Positions 13,824 to 22,477 of a DNA stretch of 44,927 bases are shown here, in pieces. Each line of letters begins with the position of its first letter. Within the stretch, counting starts at the first letter, position 1. The position numbers and the translations under genes were made by a program. The notes under the pieces are model-generated. The model was not told the DNA's origin. It saw only the letters and a list, made by a program, of their open reading frames with translations, and did not search any database. The stretch covers positions 1 to 44,927 of the forward strand of contig JAILDK010000089.1 of the NCBI GenBank assembly GCA_024689485.1, given 5' to 3'. The stretch comes from Fibrobacter sp. (GTDB taxonomy: Bacteria; Fibrobacterota; Fibrobacteria; Fibrobacterales; Fibrobacteraceae).

Positions 13824-15392
13824 GTGTTTCAAAGAATTCGCACAAGCTGCCTGCTCGGAATCAAGGCGATTCCCGTCAACGTAGAAGTTGATTCTTCGCC
13901 GGGACTTCCCGGTTTTACACTGGTCGGTCTCCCGGACAATGCTGTTCGCGAATCTCGGGAACGCGTCGTTTCCAGTATTCGAAGTTCCGGTTATGCGGCT
14001 TCCGGAAGTCGCATGACTGTGAACCTTTCCCCTGCGGATTTGCGCAAGGAAGGAACCTCTTTGGACCTTCCGCTTGCAATCGGAATGCTCGTGGCGAGCG
14101 AAGAAATTCAGGCGGAGCGTCCAGAAAGATTTGTCTTCTTGGGGGAGCTTTCTTTAGATGGAAAGGTGAAGGCTGTACACGGAGTGCTTTCTGTGGCAAT
14201 GAGCCTTTCTAAAAAGGAAGACATTTTGGTGGTGCCGAGGGAAAACGTGGCGGAGGCGAGCCTTGTGGAAGGGCTTTCGGTGATTGGCGTCTCCACCCTT
14301 GCGGAATGCATTGATGCGATTGCACCGGGTTCTGTAAATCTCCCGGTGCGGTCGTGCGGAATTTCGCACAGGGTTTTGCCTGCGGATCCCTCGGTGCCGG
14401 ATTTTCGTTCGGTGGTGGGAATGGAAGGGGTGAAGAGAGCCTTGGAAATTGCGGCGGCGGGCGGTCATAACTTTTTGCTGGTCGGTTCCCCGGGCTCTGG
14501 CAAAACTTTTTCCGCCCGCTGCCTTCCGGGCATTTTGCCTCCGATGACCGATGAAGAAATTCTCGAATGTACGCGCATCTATTCTTCGCTACATGTTCTG
14601 GGGGAAGATAAGGCGGAAAGCTTTTTTGCTCGGCGCCCGTTCCGTTCCCCGCATCATTCTTCGTCGATGGTTTCGCTCGTCGGGGGCGGCGTGCATCTGC
14701 GCCCCGGCGAAGCGAGTCTCGCTCACAACGGAGTGCTCTTTTTAGATGAACTGCCCGAGTTCAACCGGAACGTTCTAGAGGCTCTCCGGGAACCGATGGA
14801 AGAAGGTGTCATCCACATTAGCCGCGCCTGTGGAACGGTCTCTTGGCCTGCGCGCTTTATGATGGGAGCGGCAATGAATCCATGCCCATGCGGATATTCA
14901 ATGGACCCAAAGCGGGAATGTACCTGCTTGCCGGATTCCATTCGACGGTATCGGCAACGCCTTTCCGGACCGCTGCTCGACCGGATTGACATCCAAATGG
15001 CGGTCCCGTCCACCGACCCGCAACAGCTGATGCAAATGCCGCCCGGAGAATCGTCCGCTGAAATCCGCGCCCGTGTGACCGCAGCCCGGAACTTGCAACA
15101 GCAACGGTTTAGGCGCACCCACTGCCGCACGAACTCCGAAATGACAAGCGAAGAAACGAAAAGCTTTTGCAAAATGAGCGTTGAAACGGAACGCTTTGCC
15201 GTTTCCGCCGCCGACAAGATACAGCTGAGCGCAAGAGGCTATTACCGCATGCTCAAGGTCGCCCGCACCATTGCGGACTTGCGAGCTTCACAATTCGGCT
15301 CTAAAGCGGAAGATGCAAAAAAGGCTTCCGTCGAATGTTCGGACATCGCGGAAGCTTTAAGATATCGCGCCTTTTCAGGCTTAAACAGTTGA
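13824..15392 (+). CDS. comM: ComM/YifB-type Mg-chelatase-like AAA+ ATPase
   Basis: Protein of 522 aa. An N-terminal ChlI-like Lon-fold domain (about 20-145, PGFTLVGLPDNAVRESRERV) precedes an AAA+ core with Walker A GSPGSGKT near residue 219, Walker B LFLDELPEF, and the C-rich MNPCPCGYSMDPKRECTC segment. A C-terminal helical domain follows. ComM homologues are hexameric helicases that promote branch migration during natural transformation. The start is GTG at 13824 with AAGAGG 7 bases upstream. It lies 11 bases after spoVG and probably shares its promoter. Confidence 0.92.
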   Translation: MFQRIRTSCLLGIKAIPVNVEVDSSPGLPGFTLVGLPDNAVRESRERVVSSIRSSGYAASGSRMTVNLSPADLRKEGTSLDLPLAIGMLVASEEIQAERPERFVFLGELSLDGKVKAVHGVLSVAMSLSKKEDILVVPRENVAEASLVEGLSVIGVSTLAECIDAIAPGSVNLPVRSCGISHRVLPADPSVPDFRSVVGMEGVKRALEIAAAGGHNFLLVGSPGSGKTFSARCLPGILPPMTDEEILECTRIYSSLHVLGEDKAESFFARRPFRSPHHSSSMVSLVGGGVHLRPGEASLAHNGVLFLDELPEFNRNVLEALREPMEEGVIHISRACGTVSWPARFMMGAAMNPCPCGYSMDPKRECTCLPDSIRRYRQRLSGPLLDRIDIQMAVPSTDPQQLMQMPPGESSAEIRARVTAARNLQQQRFRRTHCRTNSEMTSEETKSFCKMSVETERFAVSAADKIQLSARGYYRMLKVARTIADLRASQFGSKAEDAKKASVECSDIAEALRYRAFSGLNS

Positions 15393-15404
15393 TACTTGGA
15401 ACGT

Positions 15405-15767
15405 CTAGGAACGTTCGAGCTGGATCTCTGCCACAGAGCCTTTTGCCCCCGGGATCGCTTCTGTCTTTTGGATGCGGACCCAGGCGGCAGAAACCTTCGG
15501 AGATTTGGCGAGGATCTTTTCGGCGGTACGCAACACTAAAGTCTCGACCAGCTGAAATTTGGAATCCTGAATAAACTTCACCAGTTCGTTGGACAGATCA
15601 GCGTAGTTGACGGTATCGTTTAAGTCGTCAGAGGCGGCAATCGGTTCAAAGTCCAACCAAAGGGAAAAGCTGAGCGTTACCGGCTGCGGTGTTTCACGCT
15701 CAAAAGAAAGGGCTCCGAGAATCGTCTCAAAGCCCAAATCTTGAACTGTAATTTTACCAGTCTTCAT
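15405..15767 (-). CDS. folB: Dihydroneopterin aldolase
   Basis: Protein of 120 aa of the FolB family, which cleaves 7,8-dihydroneopterin to 6-hydroxymethyl-dihydropterin in folate synthesis. Typical features are ITVQDLGFETILGALSFER at the N-terminus, DLNDTVNYADLSNELVKFI, and the active-site helix VETLVLRTAEKIL. The remaining strand reads VSAAWVRIQKTEAIPGAK. The start codon overlaps the stop of the upstream acidic protein gene (TAATG), so it is probably translated from that transcript. It converges on comM with a 12-base gap and no hairpin. Confidence 0.88.
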   Translation of the reverse strand: MKTGKITVQDLGFETILGALSFERETPQPVTLSFSLWLDFEPIAASDDLNDTVNYADLSNELVKFIQDSKFQLVETLVLRTAEKILAKSPKVSAAWVRIQKTEAIPGAKGSVAEIQLERS

Positions 15768-16828
15768 TACCAGGTGAAGAGAACGATAGCGCCAGCGATC
15801 GAAGCTGCTGCAACACCGAACCAGATGTTACGAGCCATCGAGTAGGAATCCATCGCATCCTTGTTCTTCTTGTTGCGGGATTCCAGCTTGCTGATTTCCG
15901 AAGTGTTGTCCTGCTTTTCGTACCAGAGAAGAGCTTCGTAGCAAGAGTTCTTGCCACCGCAAGCGCTTTCGATATTTGCCTTGTGAGAGTCGATCACGTC
16001 GTTCACGTCGTCGTAAGCGGACTTTGCGTCGCTATACTGCATCTGGTCGTAGATGCCGACGCCGATACCGGCAGCAGCGACACCGACAAGACCCCAAGCG
16101 CTCCACTTACGAACTTCGTCGGCGATACCGAAACGGTTCGTCACGTCGTTAGCAGCGTCGCTCGAAGCGTAGTCTTCATCGTTTGCACGGCTTGCGGTTT
16201 CGCCCACATTGCCCTGCACGTCATAATTATAATCGTCTTCGCTTTCGCAATCCGGATCGTCGTCATCGCAGTATTCGTATTCGTCATCTGCAGAAGAGGA
16301 GCTTTCCGCAGCGGCTGCTGCATAAGTGTCATCTTCGCTGCTCGAAGAGGATTCTGCCGTCGCAGAAACGAGGGCAATCGTCTTGACGCCGCGGTGGACA
16401 TACATTTCGGTCACGCCTTCTGCAAAGACGGACTTGCCGTCGAAGTAGACCTTTTCAATATCGCTGTTCGCATCGGCGTCTTCGCTTGCATAAGCCTTTG
16501 CCTTAACGACAAAACCGTAAGCGATGCCGTCCGGGAGGCTGAATTCTGCAAGGCTTGCCTTGTCGGAGCCTTCGCGGCCTTCATAAAGCTGGTAGGTGGT
16601 CGGAGCTTCGCCAAACGGGTCTTCGAACTTCTGACGCACATAGAAACGTCCGTCCTGAACGTTTTCAACCGAGCCGGAGGCGGAAATCTTCAAAGAACCG
16701 CCAAATTCTGCATCAATATACTGGTCTGGGGTGCCGACTTCTTCGCCGGAAAAGCTCTGAATGGTATAGTCATCGGCGAATGCGGTGGCCGCAAACATGC
16801 CGATGATCGCGAATAACTTAGACTTCAT
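15767..16828 (-). CDS. Acidic exported protein with C-terminal membrane helices
   Basis: Protein of 353 aa from the ATG at 16828, which begins a good signal peptide (MKSKLFAIIGMFAATAFA). In-frame codons upstream to 16975 are rejected because they are not preceded by a ribosome site, whereas TTGGAG precedes this ATG. A beta-rich domain (20-170) contains IQSFSGEEVGTPDQYIDAEF. A very acidic Ser/Asp/Glu linker follows (ESSSSSEDD, ESSSSADDEYEYCDDDDPD). Two hydrophobic segments near the C-terminus (SAWGLVGVAAAGIGVGIY and IWFGVAAASIAGAIVLFTW) flank a helical, Cys-containing region. I do not recognise the family. It is cotranscribed with folB. Confidence 0.8.
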   Translation of the reverse strand: MKSKLFAIIGMFAATAFADDYTIQSFSGEEVGTPDQYIDAEFGGSLKISASGSVENVQDGRFYVRQKFEDPFGEAPTTYQLYEGREGSDKASLAEFSLPDGIAYGFVVKAKAYASEDADANSDIEKVYFDGKSVFAEGVTEMYVHRGVKTIALVSATAESSSSSEDDTYAAAAAESSSSADDEYEYCDDDDPDCESEDDYNYDVQGNVGETASRANDEDYASSDAANDVTNRFGIADEVRKWSAWGLVGVAAAGIGVGIYDQMQYSDAKSAYDDVNDVIDSHKANIESACGGKNSCYEALLWYEKQDNTSEISKLESRNKKNKDAMDSYSMARNIWFGVAAASIAGAIVLFTW

Positions 16829-16857
16829 TCGTTGACTCCAATAAATATTCTGCCTCA

Positions 16858-16863
16858 AATATA
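16858..16863 (-). promoter_or_regulatory. TATATT(TG) -10 element of the acidic protein-folB operon
   Basis: On the minus strand TATATTTG occurs 29 bases upstream of the start codon at 16828 and is followed by TTGGAG as ribosome binding site. It matches both the TATATT hexamer seen elsewhere here and the TAnnTTTG consensus of Bacteroidetes. Confidence 0.45.
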
Positions 16864-16927
16864 TATAATCCTTTTTTTGAGAGGTAACTTCCCAAAATTT
16901 TTCTAGCTTACATATTTGAAAAAAGTG

Positions 16928-18199
16928 ATGAAAAATAAAGAAAATACGCATTGTGTCGTTCTCGGCGCAAGTCATAAGACGTGCCCGGTTGCTTTACGTG
17001 ACCGGCTTGGTTTTTCTGGTAATCTGCTCGACAAGGGCCTTTCGAGCTTGGGAAAGCTCCCTGGACTCTCGGAAGTCGTGATTCTTTCGACCTGCAATCG
17101 TACAGAAATCTATGCCGCGACCCTGTATCCGGACGCTTTACGAGATACTTTGATCAACTGGTGGGCGGAATTTGCGCACATGGATGCCGCAGAACTCGTT
17201 CCGCACTGCTTCTATTTGACCCATACCGAGGCGATTTCGCACCTTTATACGGTGGTTTCTTCCCTCGACAGCCTGGTTTTGGGCGAAACCCAGATCATGG
17301 GGCAGGTCAAGGAGGCGTTCCAGCTTTCGCAGAAGGCGGGAAATGTCGGATTCTTCCTCAGCCACCTGTTCCAGTCGGCCTTGACCCTCGGGAAAAAGGT
17401 CCGTGAGGATACGGCGATCGGGGAAGGGACCGTTTCGATTCCGTTTGCGGCGGTTCAGCTCGCTTTGCGCGAATTTGACGACCTTTCGCCCCTTTGCGTG
17501 GGAATTCTCGGACTCGGCGACATGGGAAACATCGCTTCCGTGGAACTTTCTGCGGAGAGGGTGACCAAATTCCGATTCTTTAACCGGACCCTCGCCAAGG
17601 CTCAGAATTTTGCGGCGCGTTTTGGGGGAGAGGCTTATGACCTCTACGAGATGCCCGAAAAATTAAAAGACGTGGACTTGCTCATTGCCGCCGCCTCTTC
17701 GCCCGAATATCTTGTGACCGAAGAGATGGTGAAAAAGGCGAATCGCACCGGCAAGACTGTATATATAGATATAGGCGCACCGAGAAATATTGACCCGGCG
17801 GTCGCTAATCTTCCGAACGTTTCGCTCTTTAGCATTGACGATCTGAGCCGCGTCGTGGAAGACAACCGCAACAAGAGACGGCATTCCGCAGAACGCGCTC
17901 GCGAAATCATTAGCGATGCCGTGGACGAATTCGCCGAATGGTATGCGACTCTCGGTGTGATTCCGCTGATGCTTTCGCTTCGCAAGCACCACGAAACGAT
18001 CGGACAGGAATTGTTACAAAAATGGGAACATCGCGTGTCCCCAGAAGAAATGGAACACCTGCGCCGTTACAACGATGAACTGATTGCAAAGCTTTTGCAC
18101 CGCCCGTCTTCGGAGCTCAAACGTTTAGGCGCCGCGGGTATGGGCCTTGAAAGCCAGTTGATTCTCGAAAAACTCTTCGACTTGAAGAGCGAAGATTAA
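16928..18199 (+). CDS. hemA: Glutamyl-tRNA reductase
   Basis: Protein of 423 aa that reduces glutamyl-tRNA to glutamate-1-semialdehyde, the first step of the C5 tetrapyrrole pathway. GASHKTCPVALRDRLGF opens the catalytic domain, and STCNRTEIYA carries the catalytic cysteine. GETQIMGQVKEAF is next, then an NADPH-binding domain with GILGLGDMGNIASVEL, and a C-terminal helical dimerisation domain. The ATG at 16928 is the first ATG; in-frame TTG (16916) and GTG (16925) are alternatives and no start has a clear Shine-Dalgarno sequence. hemC follows after 12 bases. Confidence 0.93.
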   Translation: MKNKENTHCVVLGASHKTCPVALRDRLGFSGNLLDKGLSSLGKLPGLSEVVILSTCNRTEIYAATLYPDALRDTLINWWAEFAHMDAAELVPHCFYLTHTEAISHLYTVVSSLDSLVLGETQIMGQVKEAFQLSQKAGNVGFFLSHLFQSALTLGKKVREDTAIGEGTVSIPFAAVQLALREFDDLSPLCVGILGLGDMGNIASVELSAERVTKFRFFNRTLAKAQNFAARFGGEAYDLYEMPEKLKDVDLLIAAASSPEYLVTEEMVKKANRTGKTVYIDIGAPRNIDPAVANLPNVSLFSIDDLSRVVEDNRNKRRHSAERAREIISDAVDEFAEWYATLGVIPLMLSLRKHHETIGQELLQKWEHRVSPEEMEHLRRYNDELIAKLLHRPSSELKRLGAAGMGLESQLILEKLFDLKSED

Positions 18200-18211
18200 G
18201 AGGTTTTGCAC

Positions 18212-19192
18212 ATGGGAACGATTAAGATCGGTACACGCGGAAGCGCTCTCGCTCTTGCCCAAGCCTATTTGACTCGGGACTTGATCCAAAAAGCTTGCCC
18301 GGATTTGACCGCAGAAATCTGCATCATTAAAACGAGCGGTGACAAGGATCATGTGCGTTCCCTCGTTTCGTTCGGCGGACAGGGCGTCTTTGTGAAAGAA
18401 ATCGAAGAAGCCCTGATGGAAAAGAAGATCGATCTCGCGGTGCATTCCCTGAAAGATGTGCCGGATTCGATGGATGACCGCTTAGAACTTTCGGGCTTTT
18501 TAAAACGCGAAAATCCGTGCGACGTTTTGGTTTCGGGCGGTAAAAAGTTTGCTGATTTAAGGCCCGGTGCAACGATCGGAACCGGTTCGCCGCGCCGTGT
18601 TTTGCAGTTGAAAAAGATGCGTCCGGATGTGCATTGTGTGAACTTGCGCGGCAATTTGCCGTCTCGCATTGAAAAGGTCAAGAGCGGGGAATTCGATGCG
18701 ATCCTTTTGGGCGCTGCGGGTTTGAACCGTTTGGAAATGCCTTCGGAAATTTCGGAAGTCTTTGCGGTCGATCAGGTGACGCCGGCGATCGGTCAGGGCA
18801 TTATCGCCTTGCAGAGCTTAAAGGAAAATTCCATGGCGCGGGAAATCGCCGAAAGGATTTCTCACCGCGAAACGGTCATTGCGGCTCGCGTGGAAAGACA
18901 TTGGATGAACTTGCTCGGCGGTGGCTGTCGCGTTCCGATGGGCGCAATCCTGGAAGTGGACGGAAGCGCCTTCCGCTTTACCGCTTACCTCGCCGATCCG
19001 CAGAATGGAAAATCCCTGCGCATGGTCCAGCGCTTTGAAGAAAGCGAACTTTCGGAACAGGCGCACGCGTGCAAGGCTTTGGACGCATTTGCCAAAACCT
19101 TTATGGACGCTTGCCATCAAAAGGGAATCATGCTCCCTGCGGAAGCTCCGGGAACGGAAGCGATTGCCGCATTCTGGAATACGGAACACTGA
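18212..19192 (+). CDS. hemC: Porphobilinogen deaminase (hydroxymethylbilane synthase)
   Basis: Protein of 326 aa that polymerises four porphobilinogens into hydroxymethylbilane. Hallmarks are IKIGTRGSALALAQA at the N-terminus, HSLKDVPD with the catalytic Asp, IGTGSPRR, NLRGNLPSRI, and the dipyrromethane-cofactor cysteine Cys239 in GGGCRVPMGA. The ATG at 18212 has AAGAGG 8 bases upstream and is preferred to the in-frame TTG at 18206. Its stop overlaps the hemD start. Confidence 0.94.
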   Translation: MGTIKIGTRGSALALAQAYLTRDLIQKACPDLTAEICIIKTSGDKDHVRSLVSFGGQGVFVKEIEEALMEKKIDLAVHSLKDVPDSMDDRLELSGFLKRENPCDVLVSGGKKFADLRPGATIGTGSPRRVLQLKKMRPDVHCVNLRGNLPSRIEKVKSGEFDAILLGAAGLNRLEMPSEISEVFAVDQVTPAIGQGIIALQSLKENSMAREIAERISHRETVIAARVERHWMNLLGGGCRVPMGAILEVDGSAFRFTAYLADPQNGKSLRMVQRFEESELSEQAHACKALDAFAKTFMDACHQKGIMLPAEAPGTEAIAAFWNTEH

Positions 19193-19803
19193 TGCTTGTC
19201 ATTGATACGAAAATGACGCCGCCGAATGCGGAAACCTTTTCGCAAGAAGCCTTGGCTGGGAACGAGCTTTGGCATGTGCCGGCGTTGCAGTATCGTCCGA
19301 CGGGAATTCAAATCGATCTTTCGAATTTTGACGCCGCTTTTCTCGGAAGTCCGCGGGCGGTGAACCTTTCGAAAGAGGTGCTGAAAAATTTTGACGGTGT
19401 GATTTTTACCGCCGGCGCTCAAACGGCGCAATGCCTTTTGCAAGAGGGAATCCCTGTGGCGGCGGCAGGTTCTGAAAATGGCGCCGGCAAAGATTTTCCG
19501 AGCTTTTTACAAAAGCATCCCGTGAAAAAAATCGCTTGGATTTCGGCGTCGCAGACCGCGGCGGATCTGCATGCGATTGCCGAAGAGAATCAGATTGAAA
19601 TTTGCCACTTTCCGGTTTACGAAACTTCGCCCGCGCCTGTGGATGAAGAAAAATTCAAAGCCTTGGAACATCCTGTCGCTTGGCATTTTTATTCGGGCAA
19701 GGCGGTGCTTGCGTTAAAATGCTTTATTCAAAAATCCGATGTGGTGCATTTGCACGGCGCGAGCGCCGAAAAAGCTTTTAAAAGCGTAAAAGCTTCCCTT
19801 TGA
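19192..19803 (+). CDS. hemD: Uroporphyrinogen-III synthase, short and divergent
   Basis: Protein of 203 aa, shorter than the usual roughly 250. HemD is poorly conserved, and the call leans on position immediately after hemC with a TGATG overlap. The bilobed pattern fits: DGVIFTAGAQTAQCLL, then KKIAWISASQTAADLHAIAEENQIEI, CHFPVYETSPAP, and VAWHFYSGKAVLALKCF in place of the FTSPSAV segment. The ATG at 19192 is used; upstream in-frame codons overlap hemC. The 3' end overlaps the converging lepB by 26 bases. Confidence 0.75.
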   Translation: MLVIDTKMTPPNAETFSQEALAGNELWHVPALQYRPTGIQIDLSNFDAAFLGSPRAVNLSKEVLKNFDGVIFTAGAQTAQCLLQEGIPVAAAGSENGAGKDFPSFLQKHPVKKIAWISASQTAADLHAIAEENQIEICHFPVYETSPAPVDEEKFKALEHPVAWHFYSGKAVLALKCFIQKSDVVHLHGASAEKAFKSVKASL

Positions 19804-20617
19804 TTTGACTTTGAGAAATGTAGCCGAAGCTGCGGGAATCTTCGCAGCGGACGCCCTTTTGGCAGATGACGTAATACGCGTCTTGGGGCGCCTTGAAGTA
19901 TTTGACTTCCGATGAATCCTGAGTACGGTAGAGCTTGCGTTCAAAGTGAACGGGCTTGGCTCCCGGATCTTCGCGGTCGATTTGCAGACCGAGCAGAATG
20001 TATTCTTGCCAGTGGAATCCGTTGACTTCGCGGATGGAAACAGGACGTCCAAAAATGTGCGTGCTACCGACGCGGTTAATCGGAAGCGTGTCCGTGCCAC
20101 GGTACAATTTGGCTTCGGTATAGAAGTTGCGGAATCCGAATTTGCGATGCGCCCATTCCGATGTGTAGTCAAACGAAATGTCGTTCATGTTTTCAAATAC
20201 AAGGGAATCGTTTTTGCGCGGCACGTAAAAGCTGCGCGGGGCAAGGATTTCGGATTCTTCTTCCCAATGGTACAGATCTTTTTGCACACGGATCTTTCCG
20301 TCGGGCGAAAGGTGCACCGTGTCACCGGGAAGTCCAAAGACCGTGCGCAGAGCCTCGGAATGATCGGGGAACGAAACGAGGACAATGTCTCCGCGAGTTA
20401 ATTTATCTGTACACGACGGAAGCTTGCAGACCCAGACGAGCTTTCCCGAAGGAAGCTCCGGCTCCATCGAGTTTCCGACGATGCGGAAAGGTTCCAGTGC
20501 GTAGAATCTAGCCGCAAAGCTTGCCACGAAAACAATCGCGAGGATCGTTCCCAAAAGAACGTTCCAGCTCGGAGACGTGGAATGCAAAAGTCTGCGGCTA
20601 GTCGACTGAACAGACAT
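19778..20617 (-). CDS. lepB: Signal peptidase I-like protein with an unusual active site
   Basis: Protein of 279 aa. One N-terminal membrane anchor (about 18-36) is followed by the S26 catalytic domain. The nucleophile motif is IVGNSMEPEL (Ser50). The general-base region reads EALRTVFGLPGDTV, so Arg91 stands where family members have Lys (normally KRxxGLPGD). The Ser-to-base distance of 41 residues equals the usual spacing. A box-E-like CEDSRSFGYISQSQIKGK ends the protein. It may be an atypical active enzyme, use another residue, or be a non-catalytic paralogue. It lies 2 bases downstream of lepA, an association known from other bacteria. Confidence 0.8.
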   Translation of the reverse strand: MSVQSTSRRLLHSTSPSWNVLLGTILAIVFVASFAARFYALEPFRIVGNSMEPELPSGKLVWVCKLPSCTDKLTRGDIVLVSFPDHSEALRTVFGLPGDTVHLSPDGKIRVQKDLYHWEEESEILAPRSFYVPRKNDSLVFENMNDISFDYTSEWAHRKFGFRNFYTEAKLYRGTDTLPINRVGSTHIFGRPVSIREVNGFHWQEYILLGLQIDREDPGAKPVHFERKLYRTQDSSEVKYFKAPQDAYYVICQKGVRCEDSRSFGYISQSQIKGKLLRF

Positions 20618-20619
20618 GA

Positions 20620-22443
20620 TTAGTCTTCGGAACCCTTGCCTGCATCGGAAAGGGAAAGAACAGCGAGGAACGCCTTCTGAGGAACTTCGACCGTGCCGAT
20701 GCTCTTCATGCGCTTCTTACCTTCCTTCTGCTTTTCGAGAAGCTTTCTCTTACGGGTAATGTCACCGCCATAGCACTTGGCAAGAACGTCCTTGCGAACA
20801 GCCTTGACCGTGCTGCGGCTGATGATCTTTCCGCCGATCGCACCTTGGATGGCGACGTCGAACTGCTGACGAGGAATCAGGTCCTTCAATCGGACGCAGA
20901 TCGCGTTCGCGTAAGTTGCGGACTTGTCGCGGTGAATGATCACCGAGAAGGCGTCCACCGGATCGCCGTTCAACAGAATGTCGAGCTTCACCAGGTTGTT
21001 TGCGCGGTAGCCGTTCGGGGCGTAGTCAAGTCCGCCGTATCCGCGGCTAATGGACTTGAGCTTGTCGTAGAAGTCGAACATGATTTCGGCAAGCGGAAGA
21101 TCGTACTTGAGAATGACCTTCGTTTCGTCGATGTATTCCATGTTTTCGAATTCGCCGCGCTTTTCTTCGCAAAGCTTCATGAGGCCGCCGACGAATTCCT
21201 TCGGCGTAAAGATCTGAGCCTTCACGTAAGGTTCTTCGATGCGTTCGTAACGCGAAGCATCCGGAAGCTTGGACGGGCTCGAAACCTTGATCATTTCACC
21301 GCCCGTCAGATAGACGTGGTATTCCACGTTCGGAACGGTCGTGATGATGTTCACGTTGAATTCACGGTCCAAGCGTTCCTGCACAATTTCCATGTGCAAG
21401 AGTCCGAGGAAGCCCGTGCGGAAGCCGAAGCCGAGGGCGTCGGAAGTTTCCGGTTCCCACTGCAAAGCGGAATCGTTCAGCTTGAGCTTTTCCAAAGCTT
21501 CGCGCAAATTCTTGTAGTCTTCCGGATCGATCGGGTAAATGCCCGAGTAGATCATCGGCTGAATGTCTTTGTAACCAGGTAGCGGTGTATCGGCAGGATC
21601 TGCGGCGTCAGTGATCGTGTCGCCGATTTTCACATCGCTGATCGTTTTCACGTTGGCGAGGACGTAGCCGACCATGCCAGCGGTGAGTTCCTTGCGCGGA
21701 TTGCGCTTCATGGTGAAGGTTCCGACTTCGGTCACGGTGTAAGTGGCGCCGCTTGCCATCAGCTGAATTTCCATGCCCGGACGAAGGGTGCCGTTCATGA
21801 TGCGGATGTCGTTAATCACGCCGCGGTAGGAGTCGTACATCGAGTCGAAGATGAGCGCCTGGAGCTTTGCCTTGTTGTCGCCCTTCGGAGCCGGGATTTC
21901 GTCGACGATGCGGTCGAGAACTTCACCGATGTTGATACCGGTCTTGGCCGAAATGCGAGGAATCTTTTCCGGGTCGTATCCGAGAAGATCGCCGACGAGC
22001 TCTGCCACATGGTCCGGGTTTGCACTGGGCAGGTCCACCTTGTTCAGAACCGGGATAATCGTCAGATCGTTTTCGATCGCGAGGTACAGGTTCGAAAGGG
22101 TTTGAGCCTGGATGCCCTGGGTCGCATCGACGACGAGAACAGCACCTTCACAGGCGGCGAGGGAGCGGCTGACTTCGTAGCTGAAGTCGACGTGCCCCGG
22201 CGTATCGATCATGTTCAGAATGTACTGTTCGCCATTGCGTTCGTAAAGCAAACGGATTGCGTGGGCTTTAATGGTAATGCCACGTTCCCTTTCCAGATCC
22301 ATGTCATCCAGGAGCTGGTTCTGCATATCTTTTTCGGCAACCGTTTTGGTCAATTCGATCAAACGGTCGGCGAGGGTGGATTTGCCGTGGTCAATGTGGG
22401 CGATAATCGAGAAATTGCGGATATTGTCTTCTATTTTGGCCAT
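20620..22443 (-). CDS. lepA: Translation elongation factor 4 (LepA)
   Basis: Translational GTPase of 607 aa, the normal family length. Visible features are [19 protein letters not shown] (G1), [12 protein letters not shown] (G2 region), [13 protein letters not shown] (G3), [11 protein letters not shown] (G4), RISAKTG (G5), the EF-G-like domains, and the LepA-specific C-terminal domain ([21 protein letters not shown]). The ATG at 22443 gives the canonical N-terminus [12 protein letters not shown]. An in-frame open extension to 23283 is an artefact of the opposite gene. It forms an operon with lepB and is divergent from the H1-like gene across only 34 bases. Confidence 0.96.
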   Translation of the reverse strand: MAKIEDNIRNFSIIAHIDHGKSTLADRLIELTKTVAEKDMQNQLLDDMDLERERGITIKAHAIRLLYERNGEQYILNMIDTPGHVDFSYEVSRSLAACEGAVLVVDATQGIQAQTLSNLYLAIENDLTIIPVLNKVDLPSANPDHVAELVGDLLGYDPEKIPRISAKTGINIGEVLDRIVDEIPAPKGDNKAKLQALIFDSMYDSYRGVINDIRIMNGTLRPGMEIQLMASGATYTVTEVGTFTMKRNPRKELTAGMVGYVLANVKTISDVKIGDTITDAADPADTPLPGYKDIQPMIYSGIYPIDPEDYKNLREALEKLKLNDSALQWEPETSDALGFGFRTGFLGLLHMEIVQERLDREFNVNIITTVPNVEYHVYLTGGEMIKVSSPSKLPDASRYERIEEPYVKAQIFTPKEFVGGLMKLCEEKRGEFENMEYIDETKVILKYDLPLAEIMFDFYDKLKSISRGYGGLDYAPNGYRANNLVKLDILLNGDPVDAFSVIIHRDKSATYANAICVRLKDLIPRQQFDVAIQGAIGGKIISRSTVKAVRKDVLAKCYGGDITRKRKLLEKQKEGKKRMKSIGTVEVPQKAFLAVLSLSDAGKGSED

Positions 22444-22451
22444 CGGGCACA

Positions 22452-22469
22452 AATATAGTTTGTTATATT
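22452..22469. promoter_or_regulatory. Mirror-image TATATT elements between lepA and the H1-like gene
   Basis: Within the 34-base spacer 22444-22477, TATATT points right at 22464-22469 and another points left at 22457-22452. Each lies exactly 8 bases from its start codon (22478 and 22443). The hexamers are 6 bases apart, so each promoter's upstream half lies inside the other gene. The left-pointing copy extends to TATATTTG. Neither gene has a Shine-Dalgarno sequence. Confidence 0.55.
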
Positions 22470-22477
22470 TTAGTGAT

